Assembly (NCBI GenBank): GCA_031772625.1 | Contig: CM062804.1 | Coordinates: 1,022,549,208-1,022,613,207, forward strand | Direction of reading: 5' to 3' | DNA: 64,000 bases | DNA from: Pinus tabuliformis | Taxonomy: Eukaryota; Streptophyta; Pinopsida; Pinales; Pinaceae | Shown: positions 1-10,772 of the stretch, one piece after another | How the letters are laid out: every line of letters begins with the position of its first letter | Numbering within the stretch: the first letter of the stretch is position 1 | Position numbers and translations under genes: made by a program | Notes under the pieces: model-generated | Told to the model about the DNA's origin: nothing | Databases searched by the model: none | What the model saw: the letters and a program-made list of their open reading frames with translations, nothing else

Positions 1-28
1 CCTCCATGAGAAGGAGACATTATTTTCG

Positions 29-586
29 ATGTGGAAAACATTGAAATATTTATATCAAAACAACAGTGATCAGAGGAAGTTGGTGCTGAAAGAAAATCTT
101 CATAAGATCAAGTGTGAAAAGGGTGACACTATCTCTACATATCTAAACAAGCTCACCACCTGCATGGATGAGCTTGGAAGTGTAGGAATTACTACCGCTG
201 ATGATGACATGGTGAGTCTTGCACTCCTCAGTCTTCCTAAGAGCTGGCATGGCTACCAAGACTCAATTAATGGAAGAGAAAAACTTCGAGATTGGGAACT
301 ACTTTGGTCAGATATGATGAAGGAGGAAATAAGAAGAAGCACCAGAGATGGATCCTCATCGAAGCAAGATGATGAGGAAAATATAACCTTATCGAGTAAG
401 GAAAGGAAAGGGAAAGGGAAGGCGTCCCATCCCAAATCCGGTTCTTCCCGTGGTGGGAAGAAGATTGACAAATGGAAAGTGCAATGCTTTCATTGTCATG
501 AAGTGGGCCATTATGCTACAGATTGTCCACAGAATAAATCCAAGGGTTCCTCAAAGGGATCGGATGGTGAGGCATTGGCCTCATAG
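29..586 (+). pseudogene. Cop1 gag (partial) with one CCHC zinc knuckle
   Basis: An open stretch of 185 codons contains the copia UBN2-type gag helix-rich domain and, near its end, one CCHC knuckle of spacing CX2CX4HX4C (CFHCHEVGHYATDC, about residues 152-165). Gag forms the particle and the knuckle binds element RNA. A basic, serine-rich linker precedes the knuckle. The ATG at 29 is internal to the original gag, because homologous sequence should continue upstream of the window. The frame ends at a TAG just before the protease, which continues in another frame. Confidence 0.85.
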
Positions 587-599
587 TTTGAGTTGGATT

Positions 600-3500
600 T
601 CTCACTTATTGCATGCATGGTTTCATCCATGGTGGGATGTGTGTGGTACCTGGATAGTGGAACTTCATTCCACATGTCAGGTGACAAGAATATTTTCAGT
701 ACCTTGGAGGAGAAGGATCTCTAGATGCAGATCAAGATTGGCGATCATGGAAAGTACCATGTTTCAGGTGAAGGTACGGTTGTGTTTTAGAGGGAGCATG
801 GAGCTCCCCTCACCCTGAATGATGTAAAGTATGTACTAAGTCTGAAGAAGAACCTTGTGTATGTCACTATGCTAGAAGATAAAGGCTATGATGTAGTCTT
901 TAGTCAAGGAAATCTATTCCTGAGGCATATCGGTATTGGAAAAACAAATTGAATAGGGTTTGAGTAAAGAATCTCTACAAGCTAGAGGTAGACGATTGTG
1001 CTGCTTTGAGTTCCAAAGCTGAGATGGAGTAGAGCCAAGATGCTGGCGAGATATGGCATAGAAGACTGAGCCACTTACACCATGGAGCCCTAAAGATCAT
1101 GCAAAACATTTATATCAGATCACCCAAGGGAAAGCTTGAGCAGATGACTACATGAAAAGGTTGTACCTCGGGTAACTATGCAAAAACTTCCTTTCCAGAT
1201 CGAGACAGTTGAGCTGGAGCAATCTTGGAGTGAGTTCACTCAGATGTTTGTGGACCCTTCTCTACAGCCTTCAATGCTAAACATAGGTACTATGTTATTT
1301 TTATTGATGATTTTTCTCATAAATGCTAGATCTAATTTATGCAAAAGAAGGATCAGACCTTCTTGAGGTTTTGTGAGTTTAAATCTTTGGTAGAGAAAGA
1401 ATCTATAAAGAAAATAAAAGCCTTGCGTAGCGACAATGGTGGAGAGTATGTCTCCCAATAGTTTAAAGACTTCTGCACTATAGAATGTATTAAATGGGAA
1501 TTGACAGCACCCCATAACCCACAGCAGAATGGGGTAGCTAAAAGGAAGAACAAATCGATTGTGGGAGTAGCTCAAGCGATGTTGCATGGCCAAAGCCTAC
1601 CACTTGATTTGTGGGCCGAGGCATGCAATACAATAGTATACTTGCAAAACAGAAGCTTGCACCATATACTAGGAATGAAGACACCTATGGAGGCCTATTC
1701 TAGGAAGCAACCTGATGTAAGTCACATCTAAATCTTTGAATCATCAGTTTATTGTCATGTGACCAAAGATTCCAGGAAGAAGCTAGACCCAAAAGCTGAG
1801 TTGGGAATACTTGTGGGGTACACGGATACACCCCACAACTATCGGATGTACCTTCCTTCCACTTAGAGGACTTTGTTACATAGGGATCTGAAGTTCGACG
1901 AGAAAAAATCCATACACTTATCACTTGAGAGGGAGCTCGAGTTGCATGCAAATGAGGAACTTTCAGTTCCTAAGGATGAGGAGCCTCAGATTGATGCGGA
2001 GCAGCCGCATGCAGAGGATCCAGGAGTGGAGACATCAACTCATGCTGATACTTCCAGAGATGGGCATAAATGCTCAAGGGAAGCTGACAGGTTGATGTTG
2101 GATGCACTAGAGAATGTGAGATAGCCATCTTCTCAGCGTAGATAGATGAGGTCACCCGAGCGGTACACTGGGTACATGGCCCTGGTTTGGGAGTGTGTAG
2201 TTACCGAACCTTCTTCATTCGAGGAGGCAGTGTAGCAACTAGTCTGGGTTGATGCAATGGTAGAGGAGTATGACTCTATCATTTGGAACAATGTGTGGGA
2301 TGTTGTCCCAAGGCCTTAGGGAAAGTTAGTGGTGAGTTCTAGATTGATTTACAAGGTAAAGCAGGTAGTTGATGGCATTGTTGAGAAACATAAGGCAAGG
2401 TTTATTTCCCAGGGTTTCTCATAGGTCGAGGGGATCGACTATGATGAGAATTTTTCTCCTGTAGAAAGGTACTCATCGATTAGATCAATGTTGGCAATAT
2501 TAGCTCAAATGGGTAGAAGATCCACCAAATGGATGTGAAGACATCATTCCTCAATGGGAAGATTGAGGAGGAGGTGTACATTGAGTAGCCAAAATGTTTC
2601 AAAACATTCGATCATGAGTTGCATGTGTGCAGACTCAAGAGGGCTCTGTGTGGGCTGAAGCAAGCACCCCATGCTTGGTACACCAGGATTGATATCTAAT
2701 TCACTGGGTTGGGCTTCACCAAGAGTGAAGAATATGTAAACCTTTACCACATCATGGTAGAAGGTAAACCATTGATCATTTTTCTTTATGTTGATGATCT
2801 GATTTTGACAGTTGATGATCAACTGATATAGTCTTGCAAGGAGGACCTTGCAAGAGAGTTCGAGATGAAGGACATGGGCCTTATGCACTACTTTCTAGGC
2901 ATGGATGTGTGGTAGAAAGATGGGGAAGTATTTGTGTCTCAAGGCAAGTATGCCAATGAGATACTCAGGTGCTTTCACATGGAGAAGTGCAAGCCCATGC
3001 AGACTCCTCTAGCTGGGAACTGGAGGAAGGAGGATGCTACCTTAGGTGAGGTAGTAGTTGGTATTGTTTATCGGCAGCTGGTGGGTTCACTTATGTATCT
3101 GGTGAACACACGACCCGACTTATGCTTTGCAGTGAACCAACTGAGTCAAGCTATGGTTTAGCCTACCAAGCTATTTTGGAAGACAGCGAAGCATGTGCTA
3201 AGATACCTCAGAGGCACATCCCAGTTCAGATTGTGGTACAGACGGATAGAGGGAGTGAAGCTTCAGGGCTTCATAGATGTGGATTAGACAGGGAGTCCAT
3301 CAGACTGGAAGAGCACTTCTAGAGGAATCTTCAACCTTGGTTCAACTGTCGTTTCCTAGTACAATAGGAAATAGAGATCAGTTGCACTTAGCTAAACAGA
3401 GGCTGAATACATGGCTGCTAGTCAGGCTGCATGTGAGGCCATTTGGATGCAGAAGATTCTATTGGGATTGTTTGGTCAGATGATGGATCCTACAATGATC

Positions 3501-3735
3501 TATTATGATAACTAGAGTTGTATAAAACTCTCTGAGAATCTAGTTTTCCATGACAGGTCCAAGCACATAGATATCTGGTATCACCATCTTCGAGACTGTG
3601 TGGTCAAGAGGATCATGTTGTTGTTGTATGTTTCAACTGAGGAACAGGACGTAGATATTTTGACTAAGGCATTGTCAAACTGCAAGTTCGAGTTCCACAG
3701 AGACAAGATTGGGGTTACTGATAATCCCTTTCTTG
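600..3735 (+). pseudogene. Cop1 pol remnant (protease, integrase, RT, RNase H)
   Basis: Protease: WYLDSGTSFHM with the catalytic DSG near 653-661. Integrase: a WHRRLSHL zinc-binding start near 1053, the first catalytic Asp in HSDVCGPF, the second in RSDNGGEY near 1426; the third position reads NGVAKRKN, a lysine where copia integrases have glutamate (about 1531-1554). RT: RLKRALCGLKQAP near 2630 and LYVDDLIL near 2786. RNase H: LTEAEYMAA near 3393. Stops such as TAG codons in place of CAG or TGG and several frameshifts make it non-functional. This stretch carries the enzymes that once copied and inserted the element. Confidence 0.9.
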
Positions 3736-3746
3736 TTGAGAGGGAG
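3735..3746 (+). promoter_or_regulatory. Cop1 polypurine tract
   Basis: The tract TTGAGAGGGAG directly precedes the 3' LTR start TGTTGAAA. It is the plus-strand priming site of reverse transcription. Confidence 0.75.
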
Positions 3747-4765
3747 TGTTGAAAATAGCAACAAGAAATGCTAAAAATAGAATCTCTAAAAAAAGCAGAG
3801 CTATAAATAGCGGTTCAGCCAGTGTTTATCTTACCAACAATGGATGGAAAAATGGAAGTGCTAAAAATAACATTCTATAAATAGCATTTTGGGATACCTT
3901 CCTATTTTAGTGAGCTTGTAAAATAATGAATTAATTCATCTTGAGTTAATTAGTTAAGGAAAATCAAACTTGAAGTCTATGTGGGGACATGCAATAGTTT
4001 CACCATTAATTGAGGAATTTATCCATCAGTTAAAGAGATAAGGATGAGTTGTAATATTGAGTTGTAATTAGTTGACTTAGTTAACTGAGTCAAGTCCAGT
4101 TAGATTAATTCAAACATTTTGTTGAATTAATGTAAGTTCAGTTAGTTAATGTTTGCATGCATGTAACTACTGCACTTCAGATAACTAATGATTCTCTCAT
4201 AAATAACTCACGCATGTCAATTCAGACAGAGACCCAGTTGAGATCAGACGGAGGGGAAATGTACTATCAGTTGCTAGAATATTCTATTGTGAATATTCAT
4301 TGCATGCAAAAGGAATTATTTCCTTGAGGATTGCGCAGTTACTTCTTCAAGTTTAGTGAGTGTGATGAGGCCAATTCACACATGTGACATCATTGGACCT
4401 CAAGAAAAATTGCGCAAGAAAATAGGAGGCTTGGAGGGATTGAGGAGGACATATACAGTGTCTATTCAGTCTTTGAGCTGTATTGTTTGATTGCAGAGAG
4501 AGTAGGATAGCTTGAGAGATGATTCTTTTTGTAAATTGAACAAGATTTCCACTTGTATGATAATACATAGTTGGGGTTTTAGGTTGAGGCTTTCCCAGTG
4601 ATATTTCTTCTGTGCTATATGTGATTGATTTCTCATTCTCAGTTATATGTGTTCTCGTGATCTTGCTCAATTCAATTAAGCTTCTCCAAAGTGTTGTAGA
4701 AGTAGATCTTGTATTGTTTTTTAGTATATTAGATAATATGTTGATCTAAAATGGGAATTTCTACA
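3747..4765 (+). repeat. Cop1 3' LTR
   Basis: The LTR starts TGTTGAAA right after the polypurine tract and ends TTTCTACA, a near-perfect 8-bp terminal inverted repeat with one mismatch, giving 1019 bp. Two TATA-like boxes, at 3802-3808 and 3876-3883, lie in a short repeated context (GCTATAAATAG, CTATAAATAGC). No partner LTR is in the window, so the right edge rests on the inverted termini alone. Confidence 0.65.
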
Positions 4766-4849
4766 TTTCGAAAGATGTGTCGATGTTTTAATTTATTATT
4801 GAGGAACAAGACATTTTAGCTACCTAACAGTTGGATCATATGTATTCAC

Positions 4850-5868
4850 AGTCGAGTATGCTCTATGAAGTCTTGGCTAATGCCCTAGGCCATCTATTGA
4901 ACCTCACAAACTTGTTCCTAGTCCACATGTTGGTGGCGTGATCAGTTCTATTTTTGATTCCATGAGCCAACTTTCTTCCCATATTGCATAATTGATTATA
5001 ACATCTCAATCCCCAGCAAGTGTGCATGGCTCTGATAAAGCACTCTCTCTTGAGATTCCACTAATGTTCTAACAGTGAATTCCACTCAATCGAAGAATAA
5101 TAAAAAATCTAGTGGTAAACGTAATAATAAGAGAAATAAACAAAAGAACAAAAATTCTCAGGAATCCAAAACCAAACCTTAGAATCGTGTTGGTGGGGGG
5201 GGGGCAGGGGTGGGTGCAGGGGGAGGGCACCAGTGAACATCATCATAATGTCAAGTTTCCTTGTAAAATTTTACAAGGTGATCACCAAAGTTATGAGTTC
5301 CCCCTAATGGATGAAGTCCATAGGCTTCTTTCACCACCATTTAATCAACAACTGATTGTTTTGACTCATATATTCCTTACAAAACCTTAGCAACATATGG
5401 TTTCTCAACCTCCTCTACCTCTGTAAGCGGGTAATGAGGGGACACCTTCTCATTCCACCCATATTCCATCCGTGTTTATGTGCATGGAATACATGAATGT
5501 GACTACATGAGCCAAATACTATGATGTTCTTATGTTGAGTTCATCTAAGGACTCATCAGCTTCACCTACCTCCACTAGACCTGTCACTTTGGATAAGCTA
5601 GTGGAACCTGTCTATTGCCCTCCTAAGGGTGTTCTTCATAAGACGACACGCAATCATTTAGCTAGGGTTGCTTAACATTACAATATTGTTGAATATCTTG
5701 CTTACGCTCCTTGTCCCATGTCTTCCTTAGAGGTCTTGCAAATTTCTCCTCAACAGCGCAAAGCCTTGTTGTCTATAATTGGTGGAGTCAATATGTCTGA
5801 CTCTAGTCTTATCACCTTTAATGCCAACAAATCCACTCCTAGCCTGTCCCATCATATTTCTTTTCAAA
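4850..5868 (+). pseudogene. Gyp1 gag/protease remnant, left part
   Basis: Conceptual translation with stops gives a basic Lys/Asn-rich stretch near 5090-5160, a KFPCKI...GDH segment resembling a degraded zinc knuckle near 5250, then a stretch ending in SPQQRKALLSIIGG and SDSSLITF near 5740-5825, which I recognise as plant Ty3/gypsy gag-protease sequence. The frame runs directly into the GypA insertion at 5869 and resumes at 9516 without a shift when GypA plus one target copy is removed. A poly-G run near 5196-5205 disrupts the reading. Function lost. Confidence 0.6.
5864..5868. repeat. GypA target site duplication, left copy (TCAAA)
   Basis: TCAAA abuts the GypA terminus TGATCC and is repeated exactly at 9511-9515. 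Confidence 0.85.
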
Positions 5869-6487
5869 TGATCCAAACTTAAATAGGAACAAAAAAAATT
5901 ATAGATATAACCATAAATATAGAGATGCATCAGAAATAACACTTCATTTCATTAATATTAAATACTGAAATATGATTACAAAAAGAATGGAAATATGACT
6001 AGCTTGGGCGAAGGTAGCTTATCTCTGAGAAGTGATGTGGTGGCTACATGCCTTTGAATTGTGGTACAATGAGGCTCGAAGGACTATTTATTATTGAGAA
6101 ACAATGGAAATCCTAAACATCCAAAACCATAACCCTAGGAGATGAAGCACCAAAACTATGGGTCTAGTTTTGGTAAATTGGTACATCAATTTCCCAGGGT
6201 CGTAACTTTGGCATACAATCTTCATTTGAAGCACAAAATACCTTGTTATAAAGATATATCTGAGGACTAAAAATTCCATCAAATTAAAATAGGGTGGGCA
6301 TAGATTTTTAGCCTCGATTTTCCAAAAATCGTCATTTAGGGCCTCAAAATGTCTTCGAATGTTTAGGGACCAGATACTGCCAAAAATAGTAAATTGTGCT
6401 ATAATTAATGAAACTAAAAAATTGAAAGAGACAGTGGTGGGGGTCCAAGTGGAATAGGTGGGTAGCCACCAACATCCATCGGGATCA
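5869..6487 (-). repeat. GypA 3' LTR
   Basis: 619 bp, starting TGATCC and ending GGGATCA on the plus strand. It is collinear with 8888-9510 and with the GypB LTRs, sharing the phrase CTTCATTTCATTAATAT and a GGTGGGGGTCCAAGT block. Confidence 0.9.
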
Positions 6488-6506
6488 AGCCTCCCACCTT
6501 ATGAAG
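6488..6506 (-). promoter_or_regulatory. GypA polypurine tract
   Basis: On the minus strand AAGGTGGGAGGCT directly precedes the LTR start TGATCC. The matching position of GypB reads AAGGGGGGAGGAA. Confidence 0.7.
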
Positions 6507-6599
6507 AAATGGTCCCCATTATGTTGAATGCCTCCATGAGATGGGGAAACTTCTGTTGAACTAGGTCCCTGGTGAGCCACTTTCATTGGTATAGGGGTT

Positions 6600-7010
6600 A
6601 GCCAGCTTTGACAACCTGATGTAGTTGGCTCTTCTATTAGTGACCGTTCTTGACCCGTGTGTTCATAATCCAATCAGTTGTGGCTTGTTCCATGTCTTCT
6701 GGGTTTAACTCTATTGGTTTGATATGTTCAACAATGTCTGATGTGTCCAGTAATGGTGAGAAGCATGGTTGAAGGCAGTCCACATTGAACAATGGGTGTA
6801 GGCCAAGGAATGGGGGAATGTTGAGCTCAAAAGAATTGTTTCCCATAGCCCCAGTAGTGGTGTAAGGACCATATTAGAGTGGTAGGTGCTTCTTATGGGC
6901 TATGATAAGGCATTCTCTCTACAAATGCAACCAAACTTTGTCGCCCACCTGAAACTTGTGTGGGACCTGATGTTGATCATATCATTTCTTATACTTGGAA
7001 TTTTACATAA
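6600..7010 (-). pseudogene. GypA pol 3' end remnant (integrase C-terminal part)
   Basis: Minus-strand fragments align base for base with the GypB integrase end (GypB 42540-42920). One short open stretch contains NSFELNIPPFLGLHPLFNVD, the typical gypsy element core that follows the catalytic integrase domain. Stops and the deletion edge near 7010 remove the catalytic part. Confidence 0.65.
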
Positions 7011-7011
7011 T

Positions 7012-8846
7012 GGAGCAGTGATATATCGACCCGTTAGGTAGAGGTGCTCCAGGAGTCAGATCAAACAAATGCTTGACCTGACAGTGCAAGGGTACCCCTA
7101 TGGGTGAGGAGAAGATGTCCCTATATTCTTCCACGATTGTATCCACCTGCTTATGCTGCGTGGAGGAACCCTTTCAAGGGGACATGGATGTGGCTACGAT
7201 CTTACCCTTACTTTGAGCGCAAATTAGAAAGCAATAAAAAGATCCCAGTCTGGGAGATAGTCTTACAAAATTTCTTAGCAGAGATGAAAGAGATGGTGGT
7301 AGGTGGGGCTACCTTCGGTATCCTGTATAACTTATTACCCAAAGAAATAATAAAATAGCAAGGTATCAACTCATATACAGGATGTCGGTTCCACAAGTAT
7401 GGTTTTCCTAATAATACATCACAAAATTCAAGAAGAGAAACATAAAAAAATACCTCATTTGTGAAGGGCTTGATGTTTTAGGGAAGGTGACACTGTTGGC
7501 TGACTCAGAGATCTCATCCTTAAGACACCTGATTTTGTATGACTGCAGGTGTGGTGTGGTTGGTAGGCCCAGCCGCTTCACGACCTCTACTGAAATTAGG
7601 TTCTTTTGGCTCCCACTGTCAACAATGAATTGTAGTGGTGAACCCTTCACCCACATTTCTTAGTGGAAGAGGCGCTCCCCCTCCTCTAGATCTTCGCTCT
7701 CATTCTACTGGATCTTGGTGGTAGCAATAGTGGTACTGGGCTCTACATCAATAATCTGCTTCTGTTCTCATTCCTCTTGTCAAGTTCTAACTCAAATTTA
7801 GAACATGCATCTGATTGGGAAGCCTTCAGCTTGACCACTAGTCACTGCTTGGCCCAACACTCACTTGTGTTGTGAGTAGGTCTCTTATGGAACTCACACC
7901 ACTTTCCTATGTCCTTCTTTGACTTCATCATTTTTTTTTTATTTTCTTGTAGCTTCAACGGGTTTTCTTGGGTCACCACACCTTGGCTCTATCCTTTGTT
8001 CTCCGGTTTGGTGACATATTTCCCTTGCTTCAGATTCACAGATTCAAAGTCTCGCTTTTTTTTAACTTCTAATCAACCTTGACAGTGTATCAGTACATTG
8101 TGCCAAGTGAGACGATGTCCAAGAACTCCATATCTTCCTAGATGTAACTGTGTAGGCAGTCATGGTATTTGAATACGAAATTCCACTTAGAATCCTTGAT
8201 ACCCAACTTCATGCGAAGGGTATGAAAAATATGAGTAAAATGTGGCACATCTTGGTCCCTTCCTTGCCGCAGCGTGGTCCACTTTATGTATTTATCCTGA
8301 TAGCTCATGACAAGGTACTACTACTCCTTGATGGTGTCTCGAAATGAATTCCAAGTGGGTGTGGCTAAAAATAATGAGGGTGTACTTTTATCCTTATTCT
8401 CATAGTAGGTTTCCTACTAGTCCTTGATGTGGGGGCAGTTTTGAGAAGTGAAAAAGTAACTTTTCCTAGCTAGAAAAATCATGAACAAAAAAATATCCTT
8501 CAAGTAGATTTAACCATTTATCTAAGGCTTCTGCAACTATCTAACCCTAAAATACGGGAATGTCAAAGTTAACTTGTACCTTAGAGGGCGTGGTGCTTCC
8601 AGATTAACTACTAGAAGGAGATGCATCACCCTTGGGTACTTGCTGAAGGATCTAGGTAAAGTTGTCCATCATCGTGTACCTTTGTCACTCGAGGGCTTCT
8701 TCAAGAAATATTTTGAAAGGATATCCTACCCTCTCATCTTTCTTTACTTCTGCCTTGGTAGGGCATTAGGATTTGTGAGGTTGGTCTTCCAAAGGTTTGA
8801 GCAGTTTGATCCCTAACTACTTATATCCCAACCTCATTGGGGACAT
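7012..8846 (-). pseudogene. GypA gag and protease remnant
   Basis: The minus strand holds the gag start (ATG at 8846, MSP...), broken by stops, a degraded zinc-binding stretch near 7840-7890 (WCEFHKRPTHN...C), and an aspartic protease with DSGSQKNLIS at about 7597-7620. The open protease stretch spans 7408-7656. Downstream of protease only the first few dozen codons toward RT remain before the deletion junction. Gag would build the particle and protease would cut it; neither can now be made intact. Confidence 0.75.
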
Positions 8847-8874
8847 GCAAAGGAAAATAGAGAAAGGGAAGATC

Positions 8875-8886
8875 GCTTTGATACCA
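8875..8886 (-). promoter_or_regulatory. GypA primer binding site
   Basis: Minus strand TGGTATCAAAGC, one base from the canonical initiator-tRNA-Met complement TGGTATCAGAGC. One spacer base separates it from the 5' LTR. Confidence 0.85.
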
Positions 8887-8887
8887 C

Positions 8888-9510
8888 TTATATGAACTTA
8901 AAAATGAACGCAAAAAAATTACAAACATAACCATAAATACAGAGATGCAACAGGAATAAAACTTCATTTCATTAATATCAAATACTGAAATATGCTTACA
9001 AACATAATGGAAATAAGACTAGTTCAGGCGATGGGAGCTTATCTTTGAGAAGAGATGTGGTGGCTACATGAATTTGAACTTTGTTACAATGAGGCTCGTA
9101 GGCCTATTTATTATTGAGAAATAAAGGAAAACCTTAAACATCGAAAACCCTAACCCTAGGAGATGAAGCACCAAAACTATGGGCCCTGTTTGATTAAATT
9201 GCTACATCAATTTTCCAAGGTCATAAATTTGCCATATGATCTCCATTTGATGCGCACAATACCTCGTTAGAAAGATCTATCTGAGGACTACAACTGTGGA
9301 CTGGCCAACATAGGGAAAATACTATTTCTGGCTCTAGTTTTCCCCAAAAAAGCTTGTTTAGGGCCTCAAAACAACTCTGGAGGTTTAGGACCCAAAAAAC
9401 TACAAAAAATAGTAAATTGTGCTACAATTAAGGAAAATGAAAAATTGAAAGAGACATTGGTGGGGGTCCAAGTTGAATAGGCAAGTGGCTACCAACATCC
9501 ACTAGCACCA
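8888..9510 (-). repeat. GypA 5' LTR
   Basis: 623 bp, the partner of 5869-6487 with many point differences, so the insertion is old. It ends ...CACCA, followed by the TCAAA duplication. Confidence 0.9.
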
Positions 9511-9515
9511 TCAAA
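9511..9515. repeat. GypA target site duplication, right copy (TCAAA)
   Basis: Exact copy of 5864-5868. Confidence 0.85.
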
Positions 9516-10772
9516 TCTTTGTGCAAATTTTCCAAAATAATATTCATCACACTTTGGTGGATGAAGGCTCTTCCACGTGTGCTATGTCAGTATCCTGCTG
9601 GAACGATCTTGGCTCTCCAAGGCTCACCATGTCCAATACCACTCTCTAAGCCTTTCATTGACACAACTTTTTATCCAAGGGGGTCCTTCCCAAGTTTTTA
9701 ATTGAGTTAGGAGGAAAAAAAATTATGTCGATGTTGAAGTTGTCAACACTCCTTTGGACTATAACATGCTCCTTAGCCATAGTTGGTTATATTCCATGAC
9801 CTTAGTTCTCTCATTTGTATTCCATGTACCTTGATTTCATCATGAAGGAAGGAATGTTACCATTGACCAACTTGACTATTTTTTTTCATCGGCCCAAATT
9901 TCCTCTATGGGGAATTTGTCCCACTTGTTGGAAATAACCCTAGACAATATGAGAGTGTTAGTGTAGGATTGCTTAAAATCTCATCTCTTATTGGGGTGTT
10001 TCCTCAATTACCACCACTAGACATTTCTTCATCTAAATATCATATGCATATGATCTATTCTGAAACATGTGGACTCGATAGACCTCCTGATCCTTGGGTG
10101 GTGTCACCTGCTCCTATGGATGTGGATCGTGCTAATGAGCATCCTTCACCACCTATTGTGGAAGATATTTCCTCCTTGGTAGTCTCGTTAAAACCTCCTG
10201 AAGTTGGTCAAAAAATCCATCACAATATGGAACATGACCATGTTACTTTTCCCATATGGGCCATCCCTCCGCCTATTCTACATGAATCCCTTGATGAAAA
10301 AACCCCTCGATTAGTCAACTTGGAGGTCATGGATCTATCTACTAATAATCATAGGGAGGTTATGCCTCTTTTTTCCTCTAGTCTCCTCGATTCAGAACAT
10401 GTAGAGCTCAGAAAAATAAATCTTGAGTTGACCTAAGGGGCACCTCCTCGGCCTTCCTTTGAAATTCCACCCATGGACCAAGTCAAGTGTTGGGATTCTA
10501 CTATTGAACATGCTAGCAAATTTCCCACTTCCTTACCACAAACGAGCATATTGTACCGCATTTATGTATTGATCCTCCCTTATGTCCTTAGGTTAATTTG
10601 GATAGTGCGACTATGTAAGAATGTCCTTAGTATGGTAAACCTTTCCATATTGCTCAATTTTATTTCCTTTGGGTGGCCCCATATTTATGAGCCATATGGT
10701 CCCTTCATCCTCCATGAGTTTGTGTATAGAAACCCTTGGTCTGTGGCTAACTATGGGTGCACTTTAGTGTGA
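9516..10772 (+). pseudogene. Gyp1 protease and protease-RT linker remnant
   Basis: Directly after GypA the reading continues through HHTLVDEGSSTCAMSV, then LKAFDGTTFYPRGSFPSF and YNMLLSHSWLYSMT, a protease-like segment of a plant gypsy family; the catalytic triplet here reads DEG rather than DSG/DTG. The open stretch 9969-10436 matches the proline- and acid-rich linker that precedes RT in this family (DPWVVSPAPMDVD, IWAIPPPILHES). No RT follows; 10473-10772 is an open stretch without recognised domain. It is either a truncated copy or a member of a non-autonomous family. Confidence 0.6.

Larger units (their letters stand above)
1..4765 (+). mobile_element. Cop1: decayed Ty1/copia retrotransposon, 5' end outside window
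   Basis: Translated fragments follow copia order: gag with zinc knuckle, DSG protease, integrase, reverse transcriptase with YVDD, RNase H, polypurine tract, 3' LTR. Many stops and frameshifts break the reading. The 5' LTR, primer site and gag start lie left of the window, so neither target duplication nor LTR age can be read. Integrase lying before reverse transcriptase is the diagnostic copia order. Certain as a copia element; lineage not assigned. Confidence 0.93.
5869..9510 (-). mobile_element. GypA: internally deleted Ty3/gypsy element
   Basis: Two direct LTRs (5869-6487 and 8888-9510) start TGATC and end CA on the plus strand, with perfect TCAAA duplications outside. A tRNA-Met-type primer site lies inside the right LTR and a polypurine tract inside the left one, so transcription is leftward. 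It is the same family as GypB. The interior is 2.4 kb against 4.6 kb in GypB: near 7005-7012 it jumps from sequence matching GypB about 42915 to sequence matching GypB about 45105, removing RT, RNase H and most of integrase. It is a non-autonomous deletion derivative. Confidence 0.92.

Noticed and set aside
5196..5205. Poly-G run as a regulatory or quadruplex element
   Set aside because: A single homopolymer run with loosely spaced G tracts in a decayed gag; more likely slippage.
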